A stretch of 64,000 nucleotides of DNA from Blastococcus sp. VKM Ac-2987 (GCF_026967805.1 NZ_JAPVBG010000001.1:62001-126000); one strand, 5' to 3'. Positions 1 through 9,219 are shown, counted from the stretch's first letter. Notes: generated from the letters alone by a model not told the origin. A program made the numbers and translations.

Positions 1-465
1 ATGACGAGCCGATGGATGCCCGGCCACATCTCCCCCATCACTCTTCAGCTGGTCGGCCCGCAGTCGTGGACCGAGGTCCCGGCGCTGCTCTGCTACGACC
101 CCGCCGACCCGTTCGCGGTGCGCATCGCCTTCGGCGACGCCGGCGAGCCCGACGCGACGGCCGACGGCGACGACGGCATCTCGTGGCTGGTGAGCCGTGA
201 ACTCCTCCAGGCCGGCCTGGAGCACCCGACCGGCGACGGCGACGTCCGCGTCTGGCCGGCCCATGCGACGGCCGACCTGCTCTTCCTGCACCTGCGGGCC
301 CCGTCCGGCGAGGCGCTCTTCGAGCTCTCCCGCGGGACCGTCGCCGCCTTCCTCCGGCACACCGAGACCCTGGTGCCGTCGGGCTCGGAGAGCGGGCTGC
401 TGCACCTGGACCAGGAGCTCGACGCCCTGCTGTCCAACGGCGGACCGGACTCACCGGGCCGCTGA
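1..465 (+). CDS. SsgA-family sporulation/cell-division regulator
   Basis: SsgA-like proteins (SALPs) are actinobacterial proteins that help place septa and peptidoglycan synthesis by recruiting FtsZ or related partners. The 154-residue product has the family pattern: a YDPADPF-AVR segment near residue 33, a W-LVSRELL block near residue 61, GDVRVWP, and an FL-HTE-LVPSGSE block near residue 118 before a Leu-rich C-terminus. Length fits the family (about 135-155). The ATG is the first base of the window, so an upstream start cannot be excluded. It stands alone, upstream of a tRNA cluster. Which SALP subfamily it belongs to cannot be told from the sequence alone. Confidence 0.88.
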   Translation: MTSRWMPGHISPITLQLVGPQSWTEVPALLCYDPADPFAVRIAFGDAGEPDATADGDDGISWLVSRELLQAGLEHPTGDGDVRVWPAHATADLLFLHLRAPSGEALFELSRGTVAAFLRHTETLVPSGSESGLLHLDQELDALLSNGGPDSPGR

Positions 466-517
466 CCTGGGAAGACGCCGATGCGGCGGCCCTGGGAGGG
501 AGCGGGGGGACCCCCCC

Positions 518-547
518 TTCAACCCCCCTCGGGACGTCCGCTAAAGT
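518..547 (+). promoter_or_regulatory. Putative promoter of the tRNA cluster
   Basis: A -35-like TTCAAC (518-523) and a -10-like TAAAGT (542-547) are separated by 18 bp and end 11 nt before the mature 5' end of tRNA-Gly. The A/T-rich -10 stands out in this G+C-rich sequence. A run of G then C at 505-517 lies just upstream. No other promoter is evident before the three tRNAs, so this one may serve all of them. Confidence 0.55.
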
Positions 548-558
548 TCTTCTCGTAC

Positions 559-630
559 GCGGATGTGGCTCAGTGGTAGAGCATCACCTTGCCAAGGTGA
601 GGGTCGCGGGTTCGAATCCCGTCATCCGCT
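559..630 (+). tRNA. tRNA-Gly (GCC)
   Basis: A full cloverleaf is visible. The 7-bp acceptor stem is GCGGATG (559-565) with CATCCGC (623-629), followed by discriminator T. The D-arm is GCTC/GAGC, the anticodon loop is TTGCCAA with anticodon GCC, and the T-loop is TTCGAAT. CCA is not encoded. It is the first of three clustered tRNA genes. Confidence 0.97.
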
Positions 631-671
631 CGGAACCTCGGGCACCGGTCGAGAGACTGGTGCCCGCGTGC

Positions 672-742
672 GGTGGAGTGGCCGAGAGGCGAGGCAACGG
701 CCTGCAAAGCCGTCTACACGGGTTCAAATCCCGTCTCCACCT
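672..742 (+). tRNA. tRNA-Cys (GCA)
   Basis: The acceptor stem is GGTGGAG (672-678) with CTCCACC (735-741), and the discriminator is T, which is the cysteine identity base. The anticodon loop CTGCAAA gives anticodon GCA, and the T-loop is TTCAAAT. CCA is not encoded. It lies 41 nt after tRNA-Gly. Confidence 0.96.
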
Positions 743-796
743 CGTCTCCTCTGCGGAGCACGAGCGCGGAGGAGGGTCCGGTCGTGAGGCCGGGAC

Positions 797-871
797 GGGC
801 GATTGGCGCAGCGGTAGCGCGCTTCCCTGACACGGAAGAGGTCACTGGTTCGATCCCAGTATCGCCCACCA
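797..871 (+). tRNA. tRNA-Val (GAC)
   Basis: The acceptor stem is GGGCGAT (797-803) with ATCGCCC (861-867), then discriminator A. Unlike its two neighbours, it has an encoded CCA tail (869-871). The anticodon loop CTGACAC gives GAC, and the T-loop is TTCGATC. It closes the three-gene cluster and is followed directly by a hairpin terminator. Confidence 0.96.
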
Positions 872-876
872 CGCGG

Positions 877-908
877 AACCCCAGGACGCCGGACAGGCGC
901 CTGGGGTT
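877..908 (+). terminator. Terminator of the tRNA cluster
   Basis: AACCCCAGG (877-885) pairs perfectly with CCTGGGGTT (900-908) around a 14-nt loop that can extend the stem, and it is followed by CTCTC. It sits 6 nt after the CCA of tRNA-Val. There is no long U-tract, as is usual in high-G+C actinobacteria. Confidence 0.7.
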
Positions 909-983
909 CTCTCGTTCCCGGGTCGGGCGACCCGGCTGCGACGACCGGGCTCCCGCCGGCGCCGTCGCACGAGGGGGACCGCG

Positions 984-1580
984 TCAGTCGCGAGCGGGCT
1001 CGACCCGTTCCGTCCAGAGGCGGTCGAGCTGCTCGGCCAGCTCTGCCTGCGTCCCGCTGTTGTCGAGGACGACGTCCGCGACCGCCCGTCGCTGCTCGTC
1101 GGTCGCCTGCGCCGCGATCCGGGCACGTGCGTCGGCCTCGGTGAGGCCGCGCTCGATCAGCCGCGCCACCCGGGTCTCCACATCGGTCTCCACCACCAGT
1201 ACCAAGTCGTAGGAGCCGGCCTGACCGGTCTCCACGAGCAGGGGCACGTCGTTGACGACGACGGCATCGGCCGGGGCTGCCGCGATCAGCTCGGCCGAGC
1301 GCTGCCGGACCAGCGGGTGCACCAGCGCGTCGAGCCGTCGCCGGGCGCCCGCATCGGCGAAGACCACCGCGGCCAGCGCCGCCCGGTCCAGCGAGCCGTC
1401 GGCGGCGAGCACGCCGTCGCCGAACTCGGCCGCGACCGCGGCGAGCCCCGGGGTGCCGGGTTCGAGCACCGCGCGCGCGATCCGGTCGGCGTCCACGACG
1501 AGGGCGCCCCGGTCAGCCAGCAGCCTGGACACCGTGCTCTTGCCCGAGCCGATCCCACCGGTCAGTCCGATCCTCAGCAT
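984..1580 (-). CDS. coaE: Dephospho-CoA kinase
   Basis: Catalyses the last step of coenzyme A synthesis, the ATP-dependent phosphorylation of the dephospho-CoA ribose 3'-OH in the cytoplasm. The 198-residue protein starts with [16 protein letters not shown], whose P-loop (GGIGSGKS) is at residues 8-15, followed by [16 protein letters not shown] near residue 32, typical of CoaE. The ATG at 1580 is preferred over longer in-frame starts because the family begins right at this strand and a TACTGT -10 element lies 6 nt upstream, implying a leaderless mRNA. Some actinobacterial CoaE proteins carry a C-terminal GrpB-like domain; this one ends without it. It is the conserved neighbour of rpsA. Confidence 0.95.
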   Translation of the reverse strand: MLRIGLTGGIGSGKSTVSRLLADRGALVVDADRIARAVLEPGTPGLAAVAAEFGDGVLAADGSLDRAALAAVVFADAGARRRLDALVHPLVRQRSAELIAAAPADAVVVNDVPLLVETGQAGSYDLVLVVETDVETRVARLIERGLTEADARARIAAQATDEQRRAVADVVLDNSGTQAELAEQLDRLWTERVEPARD

Positions 1581-1726
1581 GCACGGACAGTAGCGACCAC
1601 TCGGCACGGACATCACGGAGAGGTAACACGGACCCATCCCGCCCGGCGCGTCGCAGGAGTCACACGCGCACCACGGCTAACGTCTGCCCCGGCGATCTTC
1701 CCCGCCCAGAGAGGCAGACCGAGAAC

Positions 1727-1987
1727 ATGACCCGTCACACGCCCGCCGCATCCCCGTCGTCCCGCGCCGCCGGCCGGCACCGGCTCGGCTCTGCCACGGG
1801 CGTGCGCTGCGCCGACATCCCCGCGGTCCGCGAGCGGATGCAGTTCCAGCGGCCCGCCGTCGCCCACCGCAGCTCGCTGCTGCGCTGGATGTTCCAGACG
1901 CCGACCACCGGTCGCCACACGTGGAGCTTCCTGGCCGGCTCGGGCGGCCGCCCCCGCACGGCGTTCGCCATCATCCTCAGCCTCTGA
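1727..1987 (+). CDS. Small hypothetical protein (86 aa)
   Basis: Not recognised. An 86-codon frame runs from ATG 1727 to TGA 1987 with strong G/C preference at third positions. A purine-rich GAGAGGC lies about 15 nt upstream, and a TAACGT -10-like hexamer lies at 1678-1683. The product is basic, rich in Arg, Ala and Ser, with an R-SSLLRWMFQTP stretch, a terminal hydrophobic FAIILSL, and no transmembrane segment or Cys motif. It sits alone between coaE and the rpsA terminator, divergent from coaE. The antisense frame is also open, so coding status is uncertain. Confidence 0.45.
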   Translation: MTRHTPAASPSSRAAGRHRLGSATGVRCADIPAVRERMQFQRPAVAHRSSLLRWMFQTPTTGRHTWSFLAGSGGRPRTAFAIILSL

Positions 1988-2149
1988 GCCGAGCGCCCGT
2001 CGCGCCATGACGTCGTCGCGACGGGCACTGCAGCCGGGTCGGCCCCCCTCCCCGCAGCTGGGCGCCTCGCGTCCGCGGGCTCGGACGGGCGCCGCTCCCG
2101 CCCCGGTGCTCCGCATCCCGCGGCGCGGCTGCTGAACACCTGACGGAAC

Positions 2150-2176
2150 GGGCCCGTGGACCTCGTCCACGGGCCC
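2150..2176. terminator. 12-bp perfect hairpin terminator
   Basis: GGGCCCGTGGAC (2150-2161) and its exact complement (2165-2176) flank a CTC loop, followed by TTCG. It lies 163 nt after the small gene ending at 1987 and may act on either strand. The gene-free stretch 1988-2301 otherwise contains only the second hairpin at 2238-2268; no convincing gene was seen there. Confidence 0.65.
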
Positions 2177-2237
2177 TTCGCCGTGCCTGCTCCTCCGGCA
2201 GCGGTACGCCGCCGGTCGTCGACCCCCGGGAACGCCA

Positions 2238-2268
2238 GAGGCCCAGGACCGGATCGGTCCTGGGCCTC
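2238..2268 (-). terminator. rpsA terminator hairpin
   Basis: GAGGCCCAGGACC (2238-2250) and its exact complement (2256-2268) form a 13-bp stem with a 5-nt loop. In the minus-strand direction it begins 33 nt after the rpsA stop codon, the expected place for an intrinsic terminator. Confidence 0.75.
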
Positions 2269-2301
2269 CGACGTGCGAAGCGAGCGGGTCAGACCCTCAG
2301 G

Positions 2302-3771
2302 TCACTCCCCGCCGGCCAGCTTGGCGCGGAGCGCGGCGAGCGCCTCGTCGCTGGCCAGCGTGCCGCCGGTGCTGGCCGGGGCGTCCGGGCCGGCAGCGTC
2401 GTCGCTGGAGTAGCTGCCGCCGGCCGCCGCCTCGGCGTCGGCCTCCTTGGCGGCCGCGATCTGCTTGCGGTGCGCCTCGAAGCGGGCCTGGGCCTCGGCG
2501 TACTGCCGCTCCCACGTCTCGCGGGCCTCGTCGTAGCCCTCGAGCCACTCGCCGGTCTCCGGGTCGAAGCCCTCGGGGTAGATGTAGTTGCCCTGCTCGT
2601 CGTAGGACGCGGCCATGCCGTAGGCGGCCGGGTCGAACTGCTCCTCGTCGCCGACGACGCCCTCGTTGGCCTGCTTGAGCGACAGCGAGATGCGGCGGCG
2701 GTCCAGGTCGATGTCGATGACCTTGACCAGGATCTCGTCGCCGACCTGCACGACCTGCTCCGGGATCTCCACGTGGCGCTCGGCCAGCTCGGAGATGTGC
2801 ACCAGGCCCTCGATGCCCTCGTCGACGCGCACGAACGCACCGAAGGGGACCAGCTTGGTGACCTTGCCGGGGACGACCTGCCCGATCTGGTGCGTGCGAG
2901 CGAACTGACGCCACGGGTCCTCCTGCGTCGCCTTCAGCGACAGGGAGACCCGCTCGCGGTCCAGGTCGACGTCGAGGACCTCGACGGTGACCTCCTGGCC
3001 CACCTCGACGACCTCGGACGGGTGGTCGATGTGCTTCCAGGACAGCTCGGAGACGTGCACCAGGCCGTCGACGCCACCCAGATCCACGAACGCACCGAAG
3101 TTGACGATCGAGGAGACGACACCCGACCGCACCTGGCCCTTGGCGAGCTTGTTGAGGAACTCGCTGCGCACCTCGGACTGCGTCTGCTCCAGCCACTGGC
3201 GGCGGGAGAGGACCACGTTGTTGCGGTTCTTGTCCAGCTCGATGATCTTCGCCTCGAGCTCGCGGCCCACGTAGGGCTGCAGGTCGCGGACGCGACGCAT
3301 CTCGACCAGCGACGCCGGGAGGAACCCGCGCAGGCCGATGTCCAGGATGAGACCACCCTTGACGACCTCGATGACGGTGCCGGTGACGACCTCGTCGGCT
3401 TCCTTCTTGGCCTCGATCGTGCCCCAGGCGCGCTCGTACTGCGCGCGCTTCTTGGAGAGGATCAGCCGCCCTTCCTTGTCCTCCTTCTGGAGGACCAGGG
3501 CTTCCACCTCGTCGCCGACGGAGACGACCTCGTTGGGGTCGACGTCGTGCTTGATGGACAGCTCGCGCGAGGGGATGACGCCCTCGGTCTTGTAGCCGAT
3601 GTCCAGCAGCACCTCGTCCCGGTCCACCTTGACGATGACGCCCTCGACGATGTCGCCATCGTTGAAGTACTTGATCGTCTGGTCGATCGCCGCGAGGAAG
3701 TCCTCGGCGGTACCGATGTCGTTGATGGCGACCTGGGGAGTGCTGGAAGGACGGACCTGAGTGGAGGTCAT
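2302..3771 (-). CDS. rpsA: 30S ribosomal protein S1
   Basis: S1 binds mRNA on the small ribosomal subunit. The 489-residue product holds four S1 (OB-fold) repeats at about residues 38-107, 124-190, 211-280 and 297-366. The third and fourth carry the classic [16 protein letters not shown] and [17 protein letters not shown] patterns. A roughly 115-residue acidic, Ala-rich tail follows. Four domains plus tail is the usual actinobacterial form, against six in E. coli. The start ATG (3771) fits [18 protein letters not shown] of the family; the frame stays open far upstream but that part is antisense to the methyltransferase gene. It has its own leader and terminator. Confidence 0.97.
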   Translation of the reverse strand: MTSTQVRPSSTPQVAINDIGTAEDFLAAIDQTIKYFNDGDIVEGVIVKVDRDEVLLDIGYKTEGVIPSRELSIKHDVDPNEVVSVGDEVEALVLQKEDKEGRLILSKKRAQYERAWGTIEAKKEADEVVTGTVIEVVKGGLILDIGLRGFLPASLVEMRRVRDLQPYVGRELEAKIIELDKNRNNVVLSRRQWLEQTQSEVRSEFLNKLAKGQVRSGVVSSIVNFGAFVDLGGVDGLVHVSELSWKHIDHPSEVVEVGQEVTVEVLDVDLDRERVSLSLKATQEDPWRQFARTHQIGQVVPGKVTKLVPFGAFVRVDEGIEGLVHISELAERHVEIPEQVVQVGDEILVKVIDIDLDRRRISLSLKQANEGVVGDEEQFDPAAYGMAASYDEQGNYIYPEGFDPETGEWLEGYDEARETWERQYAEAQARFEAHRKQIAAAKEADAEAAAGGSYSSDDAAGPDAPASTGGTLASDEALAALRAKLAGGE

Positions 3772-3814
3772 GTGGTTGGTTGCTCCGGACGGTTTATGCG
3801 TAGGGACAGGACGA

Positions 3815-3914
3815 CCCGCGGCCGTCGGACCGCGGGGAGGTGCAGCGGGGAGAACCGGCGCGGGCATTCCCGGAGGGGAAGGGCACGACAGACCTCTGGC
3901 GCCTCTCCATCGTA
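3815..3914 (-). promoter_or_regulatory. rpsA leader: -10-like box and hairpin
   Basis: On the minus strand a TACGAT -10-like hexamer (3909-3914) lies about 138 nt before the rpsA start. The intervening leader contains a perfect 7-bp hairpin, CCCGCGG (3815-3821) with CCGCGGG (3830-3836), around an 8-nt loop. A structured S1 leader could support autoregulation as known for E. coli rpsA, but no specific S1 site is recognisable, so this is tentative. Confidence 0.35.
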
Positions 3915-3990
3915 CGGACGCCGGGCGCGTCCGGTCCACCTGGGTGGGACCGGTCATCCCCGGCCGGCGGCGTGTCACGATCGGCGTGTC

Positions 3991-4836
3991 ATGAGCGCAC
4001 CAGTCCCCGGCCCGGCCCTCCCCCTCGGCAGCGACGGCTACCCGGCCGCCGGCGGGGTGGCCCGTCGCTCCGCGGGCGCCGAGGAGTCGGTGCGCGCCAA
4101 CCGGCGCTGGTGGGACGCGGCCGCGCCGGCCTACCTGGCCGAGCACGGTCGCGACCTCGGGGACGCCGACTTCCTGTGGTGCCCGGAGGGGCTGCGGGAG
4201 GCCGACGCCCACCTGCTGGGTGACGTCGCCGGACGGCGGGTGCTGGAGATCGGCTGCGGCTCCGCTCCGTGCGCCCGCTGGCTGCGCACCGCGGGCGCCG
4301 ACGTCGTGGCGCTGGACCTCTCCGCCGGGATGCTCGCCCGTGCCGCGGAGCTCAACCGGTCCACCGGCATCGCCGTCCCGCTCCTGCAGGCCGACGCCGG
4401 CGCGCTGCCCCTGGCCGACGCCAGCGTCGACCTGGCCTGCTCGGCGTTCGGCGGGCTGCCCTTCGTCGCCGACGTCGAGGGCGCCCTGCGCGAGGTCGCC
4501 CGGGTGCTGCGGCCCGGTGGCCGGTTCGTCGCCTCGGTCAACCACCCGATGCGCTGGCCGTTCCCCGACTCCCCCGACCCCGAGGACCTGCGGATCGTCT
4601 CCTCGTACTTCGACCGCACGCCGTACGTGGAGACCGACGCCGCCGGCGGGACGGTCTACGTCGAGCACCACCGCACGGTCGGAGACTGGGTGCGGGCCGT
4701 CGTCGGCGCCGGGCTGGTGCTGGAGGACCTGCTCGAGCCGGAGTGGACGCCGGGCCGCACGGAGCACTGGGGCCAGTGGTCACCCGAGCGCGGCGCCCTC
4801 GTCCCCGGCACCCTCGTCCTCGTCTGCCGGCGCTGA
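3991..4836 (+). CDS. Class I SAM-dependent methyltransferase
   Basis: A 281-residue methyltransferase of the Methyltransf_11 type. SAM-binding motif [11 protein letters not shown], is at residues 84-93; the acidic loop VVALDLS follows motif [15 protein letters not shown] and [11 protein letters not shown] (post-motif III) complete the Rossmann core. The N-terminal [17 protein letters not shown] segment is typical of small-molecule methyltransferases in actinobacteria. The substrate is unknown. ATG 3991 is used since a CACGAT box ends 9 nt upstream and the rpsA leader is divergent. The gene is the divergent neighbour of rpsA and ends 11 nt before the convergent membrane-protein gene. Confidence 0.9.
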   Translation: MSAPVPGPALPLGSDGYPAAGGVARRSAGAEESVRANRRWWDAAAPAYLAEHGRDLGDADFLWCPEGLREADAHLLGDVAGRRVLEIGCGSAPCARWLRTAGADVVALDLSAGMLARAAELNRSTGIAVPLLQADAGALPLADASVDLACSAFGGLPFVADVEGALREVARVLRPGGRFVASVNHPMRWPFPDSPDPEDLRIVSSYFDRTPYVETDAAGGTVYVEHHRTVGDWVRAVVGAGLVLEDLLEPEWTPGRTEHWGQWSPERGALVPGTLVLVCRR

Positions 4837-4847
4837 GGGAGCCGCGC

Positions 4848-5930
4848 TCAGCGGCCGGCCACGGGCGGCGAACCGTGCCGGACCCACACCTCGTGCGCGC
4901 CGGCCGTGATCGCCGCCGTCAGGGGCACGAAGAGCAGCGCCCCGGGGATGCCCCACAGCAGGCCGCCGGCGGTGACCGCGACCAGCACCGTCGCCGCGTT
5001 GATCGGCAGCCGGTTCTTCATCACGTACGGCTCGATGACGTCGTTGCCGATCTGCTGCACGACCACGACCAGGCCCAGCACAAGCGCGGCCGTGCCGAGG
5101 CCGTCCGAGGCGTACGCGACGACCACCGCCGCGAGGCCGGCGACCACGGCGCCGATCGTCGGGATGTAGGACGCCAGGAACTGCATCGCGGCCAGCGTGA
5201 GAGCCAGCGGGATCCCGAGCAGGACGAGACCGATGCCGATGCCCAGCGCGTCGAACGCCGCGACGATCGTGAGCCCGCGTACGTAGCCGCCCACCGTCGT
5301 CCACGCGGCCCGGCCCGCCGCGTCGACGTCCTCCCGCACCCGGCCGCCGAACTTGCCGAGCAGCCAGCGCCACATGTCCGGGCCGCTCACGAGGAAGAGG
5401 AAGGCCAGGGCGAAGGAGAGGAAGGCGGCGACCAGCACCTCGGCGACGGTCTGCGCCGGCCCGAGGAGCTGGCCGGCGCCCTGCCCGCCGCCGGGGCCGC
5501 CGGATCCGGACGACGAGCCGGTCCCCGGCAGCTGGACGCCGAAGGTCCCGGAGAGCTCGGAGGCGGCCGACCGGAGCTGGTCGAGCAGCTGGGGCAGCTG
5601 TCCGGCGATCCGGACGCCGAGCCCGACAGCGGCCCCGGCCAGCACGCCGAGGATCAGCAGGACCGCGCCGCCGGCGGCCAGCCACCGGGGCACGCCCTTC
5701 CGGCCGGCCCACCCCACCCCGGGCGCGACCACACCGGCGATCAGCAAGCCGACGAGTACGGCGACCAGCAGGGCGGTCACCTTCACGGCGAATCCGGCCA
5801 GCAGCCAGACCAGGACGACGAGGACCAGCAACCGCCCACCCACCGCAGCGGTACGCACCAGCCAGTCGGGTGCCTGCGGGGTCGGCCGGTCGGGACGTGG
5901 CTCAGCAGTCACCTGAGGGGTGTTGACCAC
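4848..5930 (-). CDS. AI-2E/PerM family membrane transporter
   Basis: About 360 residues with some eight hydrophobic segments, matching the AI-2E family (PF01594). Paired N-terminal helices (RLLVLVVLVWLLAGFAV and ALLVAVLVGLLIAGVV) are followed by a Gly/Ser-rich loop, then QIGNDVIEPYVMKNRL, the family signature near the C-terminus, and LWGIPGALLFVPLTAAI. Members export autoinducer-2 in E. coli or act as Na+/H+ antiporters elsewhere, so the substrate here is open. The start is uncertain: GTG 5930 is chosen since longer versions would enter the polA hairpin and 3' end; GTG 5912 is an alternative. No clear ribosome-binding site is visible. It lies downstream of polA on the same strand. Confidence 0.85.
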   Translation of the reverse strand: MVNTPQVTAEPRPDRPTPQAPDWLVRTAAVGGRLLVLVVLVWLLAGFAVKVTALLVAVLVGLLIAGVVAPGVGWAGRKGVPRWLAAGGAVLLILGVLAGAAVGLGVRIAGQLPQLLDQLRSAASELSGTFGVQLPGTGSSSGSGGPGGGQGAGQLLGPAQTVAEVLVAAFLSFALAFLFLVSGPDMWRWLLGKFGGRVREDVDAAGRAAWTTVGGYVRGLTIVAAFDALGIGIGLVLLGIPLALTLAAMQFLASYIPTIGAVVAGLAAVVVAYASDGLGTAALVLGLVVVVQQIGNDVIEPYVMKNRLPINAATVLVAVTAGGLLWGIPGALLFVPLTAAITAGAHEVWVRHGSPPVAGR

Positions 5931-5964
5931 CGGTACCGCACTGACACATGCGCTGGGGTCTCCC

Positions 5965-5991
5965 TGACCCTCGACAAGAGGGTGAGGGTCA
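5965..5991 (-). terminator. Hairpin at the 3' end of polA
   Basis: TGACCCTC (5965-5972) and GAGGGTCA (5984-5991) pair perfectly and overlap the polA stop codon. A competing shorter stem, ACCCTC with GAGGGT, lies inside. It may attenuate read-through from polA into the membrane-protein gene 58 nt downstream, but there is no U-tract. Confidence 0.4.
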
Positions 5992-8736
5992 GTGGGCGGC
6001 GGCGTCCCAGCTGGCCCCGACGCCGACCGAGACCTCCAGCGGGACCGACAGCTGCGCGGCGCCCGCCATCTCGCGGCGGACCAGCGTCTCCAGGGCATCC
6101 TGCTCCCCCGGGGCGACCTCGAGCACCAGTTCGTCGTGCACCTGGAGGAGCATGCGCGACGCCAGGCCCTCGGCGGCGATCGCCTTCTCGACGTTGAGCA
6201 TCGCCACCTTGATGACGTCGGCCGCCGACCCCTGGATGGGGGCGTTGAGCGCCATCCGCTCGGCCATCTGCCGGCGCTGCCCGTTGTCGCTGGTGAGGTC
6301 CGGCAGGTAGCGCCGCCGGCCCAGCGTGGTCTCGGTGTAGCCGGTCTGGCGGGCGTCGTCCACGACGCCGTCCAGGTAGTCGCGGATGCCGCCGAAGCGC
6401 TCGAAGTAGGCGTGCATCTGCTCGCGCGCCTCCTCGACGGAGATGCGCAGCTGACCGGACAGCCCGTAGGCGGAGAGCCCGTAGGCCAGCCCGTAGCTCA
6501 TCGCCTTGATCCGCCGGCGCATCTCGGGGTCGACCTCGGAGATCGGGATGTCGAAGGCCCGGGACGCGACGAAGGAGTGCAGGTCCTCCCCCGACGTGAA
6601 CGCCTCGATCAGGCCCTCGTCGCCGGAGAGGTGCGCCATGATCCGCATCTCGATCTGGCTGTAGTCCGCCGTCATCAGCGACTCGTAGCCGGCCCCGACC
6701 ACGAACGCCTGGCGGATGCGCCGGCCCTCCGCGGTCCGGATGGGGATGTTCTGCAGGTTCGGGTCGGTGGACGACAGCCGGCCGGTGGCGGCGATCGTCT
6801 GCTGGAAGGTCGTGTGGATGCGGCCGGCGTCGTCGACCATCGGGATCAGCCCGTCGATGACCGTGCGCAGCCGCGTGACGTCGCGGTGGCGCATCAGGTG
6901 CTCGAGGAACGGGTGCCCGGTCTGCGCCAAGAGGTTCGTCAGAGCGTCGGCGTCGGTGGTGTACCCGGTCTTGTTCTTCTTCGTCTTGGGCAGGCCCAGC
7001 TCGTCGAAGAGCACGATCTGCAGCTGCTTGGGCGACCCGAGATTCACCTCGCGCCCGATCACCGCGTAGCACTCCGCCGCCGCCGCGGCGACGCCGTCGG
7101 CGAACTCCCGCTGCAGCTCGCGCAGGAAGTCCAGGTCCGCGGCGATGCCGCGGTACTCCATGGCGCCCAGCACCCGGGTCAGCGGCAGCTCGATCTCGCC
7201 GAGCAGGTGGGCGCCCCCGCGCTGGCCGAGGACGGTGTCCAGCGCCTCGGAGAGGTCGTTGACCGCGACGGCCTTGAGCACGTCGGCGTGCGCCGCCTCG
7301 CGGGCGACGTCCTCCTCGCTGGGCCCCAGCCCGTCGAGGGTGAGCTGCCCCTCGGGCTCGGCGGCGTCCTTCAGCTCGCGCCGGAGGTAGCGGACGGCGA
7401 GGTCGCCCAGGTCGAACGACCGCTGCCCCGGCAGCGCCAGGTAGGCGGCCAGCGCCGTGTCGCTGACGATCCCCTCCAGCTCCCAGCCCCGGGCCCAGAT
7501 CGCCAGCAGCGGGCCCTTCACCTCGTGCACGACCTTCGCCGCCGCCGGGTCGGCGAGCCAGGCGGCCAGCGCCTGCTCGTCGGCGACGTCGAGATCGGGG
7601 CCCACGTCGACGAACGTGGCGTGCCCGTCGCCGGCCGCGAGCGCGATGCCGGTGAGCTCACCGGTGCCGCGGCCCCACGTGCCGCGGAGGATGACGCCGG
7701 TGCTCCCGGTGCGGGCGTGCGCCTGCAGCCAGTCACCCAGCCCGCCTGCCGGTACCTCGTCGGCCTGGACGTCGAAGCCGCCCTCGACCTCCGGCTCGGC
7801 GCTGGTGAGGGTGGCGAAGAGGCGGTCGCGCAGCACGCGGAACTGCAGGTTGTCGAAGAGCGTGTGCACCTCGTTGCGGTCCCACGACTGGACGGCGAGG
7901 TCCTGCGGCCCCACGGCGAGGGCGACCGCGCGGTCGAGCTCGGTCAGCCGCCGGTTCTGCAGCACCGAGGACAGGTGCTCGCGCAGCTTCTCGCCGACCT
8001 TGCCCTTCACGGTGTCGACCTGGTCGACGAGCGCGTCGAGCGAGCCGTACTCCCGCACCCACTTGGCGGCGGTCTTCTCCCCCACGCTCGGGATGCTCGG
8101 CAGGTTGTCGCTCGGGTCGCCCCGCAGCGCGGCGAAGTCGGGGTACTGCCGCGGCGTCAGCCCGTACTTGGTCTCGACCTCCTCCGGGGTGAACCGGGTC
8201 ATGTCCGAGACGCCCTTGCGCGGGTAGAGGACGGTGACGTGCTCGCCGACAAGCTGGAGCGCGTCGCGGTCGCCGGTGGCGATCAGCACGTCCATGCCCT
8301 GCTCGACCGCCTGCACGGTGAGGGTGGCGATGACGTCGTCGGCCTCGTAGCCCTCCGCCGTGATGACCGGGACCCGCAGGGCCCCCAGCACCTCCTGCAC
8401 GAGGCTGACCTGGCCGCGGAAGTCGGTCGGGCTCTCGGCCCGGTTCGCCTTGTACTCGGCGTAGATCTCGCTGCGGAAGGTCTTCCGGCCGACGTCGAAG
8501 GCCACGGCGAGGTGGGTCGGCTGCTCGTCGCGCAGGATGTTGATCAGCATCGACGTGAAGCCGTAGACGGCGTTGGTGGGCTGCCCCGTGGTCGTCGAGA
8601 AGTTCTCGACCGGCAGCGCGAAGAAGGCGCGGTAGGCGAGGGAGTGCCCGTCGAGCAGGAGCAGCCGCGGGCGCGGCCCCGTGCTGGTGGGGTCGGCGGA
8701 CGGCGGGGCGCTGGGGGTACTCACCGGAGCGGACAT
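5989..8736 (-). CDS. polA: DNA polymerase I
   Basis: Repair and Okazaki-fragment polymerase, 915 residues. An N-terminal 5'-3' exonuclease (RLLLLDGHSLAYRAFFAL near residue 24, AEGYEADDVIATL) is followed by a middle 3'-5' exonuclease-like domain and the family A polymerase domain with motif A (DYSQIEMRIMAHLS), motif B (RRIKAMSYGLAYGLSAYGLSG) and motif C (QVHDELVLEV). In the middle domain, the DxE pair of proofreading polymerases is replaced (GVILRGTWGRG), so proofreading is probably lost, as in other actinobacterial PolA. ATG 8736 fits, with a TAGGAT box 8 nt upstream. It is divergent from the thioesterase gene. Confidence 0.97.
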   Translation of the reverse strand: MSAPVSTPSAPPSADPTSTGPRPRLLLLDGHSLAYRAFFALPVENFSTTTGQPTNAVYGFTSMLINILRDEQPTHLAVAFDVGRKTFRSEIYAEYKANRAESPTDFRGQVSLVQEVLGALRVPVITAEGYEADDVIATLTVQAVEQGMDVLIATGDRDALQLVGEHVTVLYPRKGVSDMTRFTPEEVETKYGLTPRQYPDFAALRGDPSDNLPSIPSVGEKTAAKWVREYGSLDALVDQVDTVKGKVGEKLREHLSSVLQNRRLTELDRAVALAVGPQDLAVQSWDRNEVHTLFDNLQFRVLRDRLFATLTSAEPEVEGGFDVQADEVPAGGLGDWLQAHARTGSTGVILRGTWGRGTGELTGIALAAGDGHATFVDVGPDLDVADEQALAAWLADPAAAKVVHEVKGPLLAIWARGWELEGIVSDTALAAYLALPGQRSFDLGDLAVRYLRRELKDAAEPEGQLTLDGLGPSEEDVAREAAHADVLKAVAVNDLSEALDTVLGQRGGAHLLGEIELPLTRVLGAMEYRGIAADLDFLRELQREFADGVAAAAAECYAVIGREVNLGSPKQLQIVLFDELGLPKTKKNKTGYTTDADALTNLLAQTGHPFLEHLMRHRDVTRLRTVIDGLIPMVDDAGRIHTTFQQTIAATGRLSSTDPNLQNIPIRTAEGRRIRQAFVVGAGYESLMTADYSQIEMRIMAHLSGDEGLIEAFTSGEDLHSFVASRAFDIPISEVDPEMRRRIKAMSYGLAYGLSAYGLSGQLRISVEEAREQMHAYFERFGGIRDYLDGVVDDARQTGYTETTLGRRRYLPDLTSDNGQRRQMAERMALNAPIQGSAADVIKVAMLNVEKAIAAEGLASRMLLQVHDELVLEVAPGEQDALETLVRREMAGAAQLSVPLEVSVGVGASWDAAAH

Positions 8737-8802
8737 CGCCGTCGATCCTAGGGCCGCTGACCGACACGACGGCGGGGGCGACCGCGCGGCTACGGTGCCT
8801 GC

Positions 8803-9219
8803 GTGAGCACCCCTCCCCCGGCCTGGCTCCCCGAGGGCATGAGCAGCCCTCTCGACGACAAGCTCGGTGTGCGGATCACCGACTACGACCCCGACCGGAT
8901 GGTCGCCACGATGCCGGTCGCCGGCAACGAGCAGCCGTTCGGGCTGCTGCACGGCGGCGCCACCTGCGCCCTCGTCGAGACGATCGGCTCGGTCGCCGCG
9001 GCGCTGGGGGCCGGGCCGGACAGGCAGGTGGTGGGCATCGAGCTCAACGCCAGCTACCTGCGGGCGGCGACCTCCGGTTCCGTGACCGCCGTCTGCACCC
9101 CCGTGCGCCGCGGTCGCACCCTGTCGACCTTCCTCATCGAGGTCACCGACGACCAGGGGCGGCCGACCGCCACCGCGCGGCTGACCTGCATGACCCTCGC
9201 GGCGTCGGCGAAGGCCTGA
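8803..9219 (+). CDS. Hotdog-fold thioesterase (PaaI/MenI-like)
   Basis: A 138-residue single hotdog domain of the PaaI/YdiI group, which hydrolyses acyl-CoA thioesters such as DHNA-CoA in menaquinone synthesis or phenylacetyl-CoA derivatives. The family signature NEQPFGLLHGGATCALVETIGS holds the catalytic G-L-HGG-E region, and VGIELNASYLRAA follows. Start GTG 8803 has a TACGGT -10 box exactly 6 nt upstream (8791-8796), implying a leaderless transcript. The pairing with polA is conserved in actinobacteria. Which thioester it uses cannot be decided from sequence. Confidence 0.88.
   Translation: MSTPPPAWLPEGMSSPLDDKLGVRITDYDPDRMVATMPVAGNEQPFGLLHGGATCALVETIGSVAAALGAGPDRQVVGIELNASYLRAATSGSVTAVCTPVRRGRTLSTFLIEVTDDQGRPTATARLTCMTLAASAKA

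Noticed and set aside
1613-2170. Minus-strand 134- and 185-codon frames opposite the small gene at 1727
   Set aside because: Arg/Gly/Ala-rich shadow frames with no ribosome-binding site; the plus-strand frame has better start signals.
2470-3990. Long plus-strand frame joined to the methyltransferase
   Set aside because: This part is antisense to rpsA; the methyltransferase begins at ATG 3991.
5992-8751. A 919-codon plus-strand frame
   Set aside because: Antisense to polA with biased Val/Asp/Arg composition and no domain.
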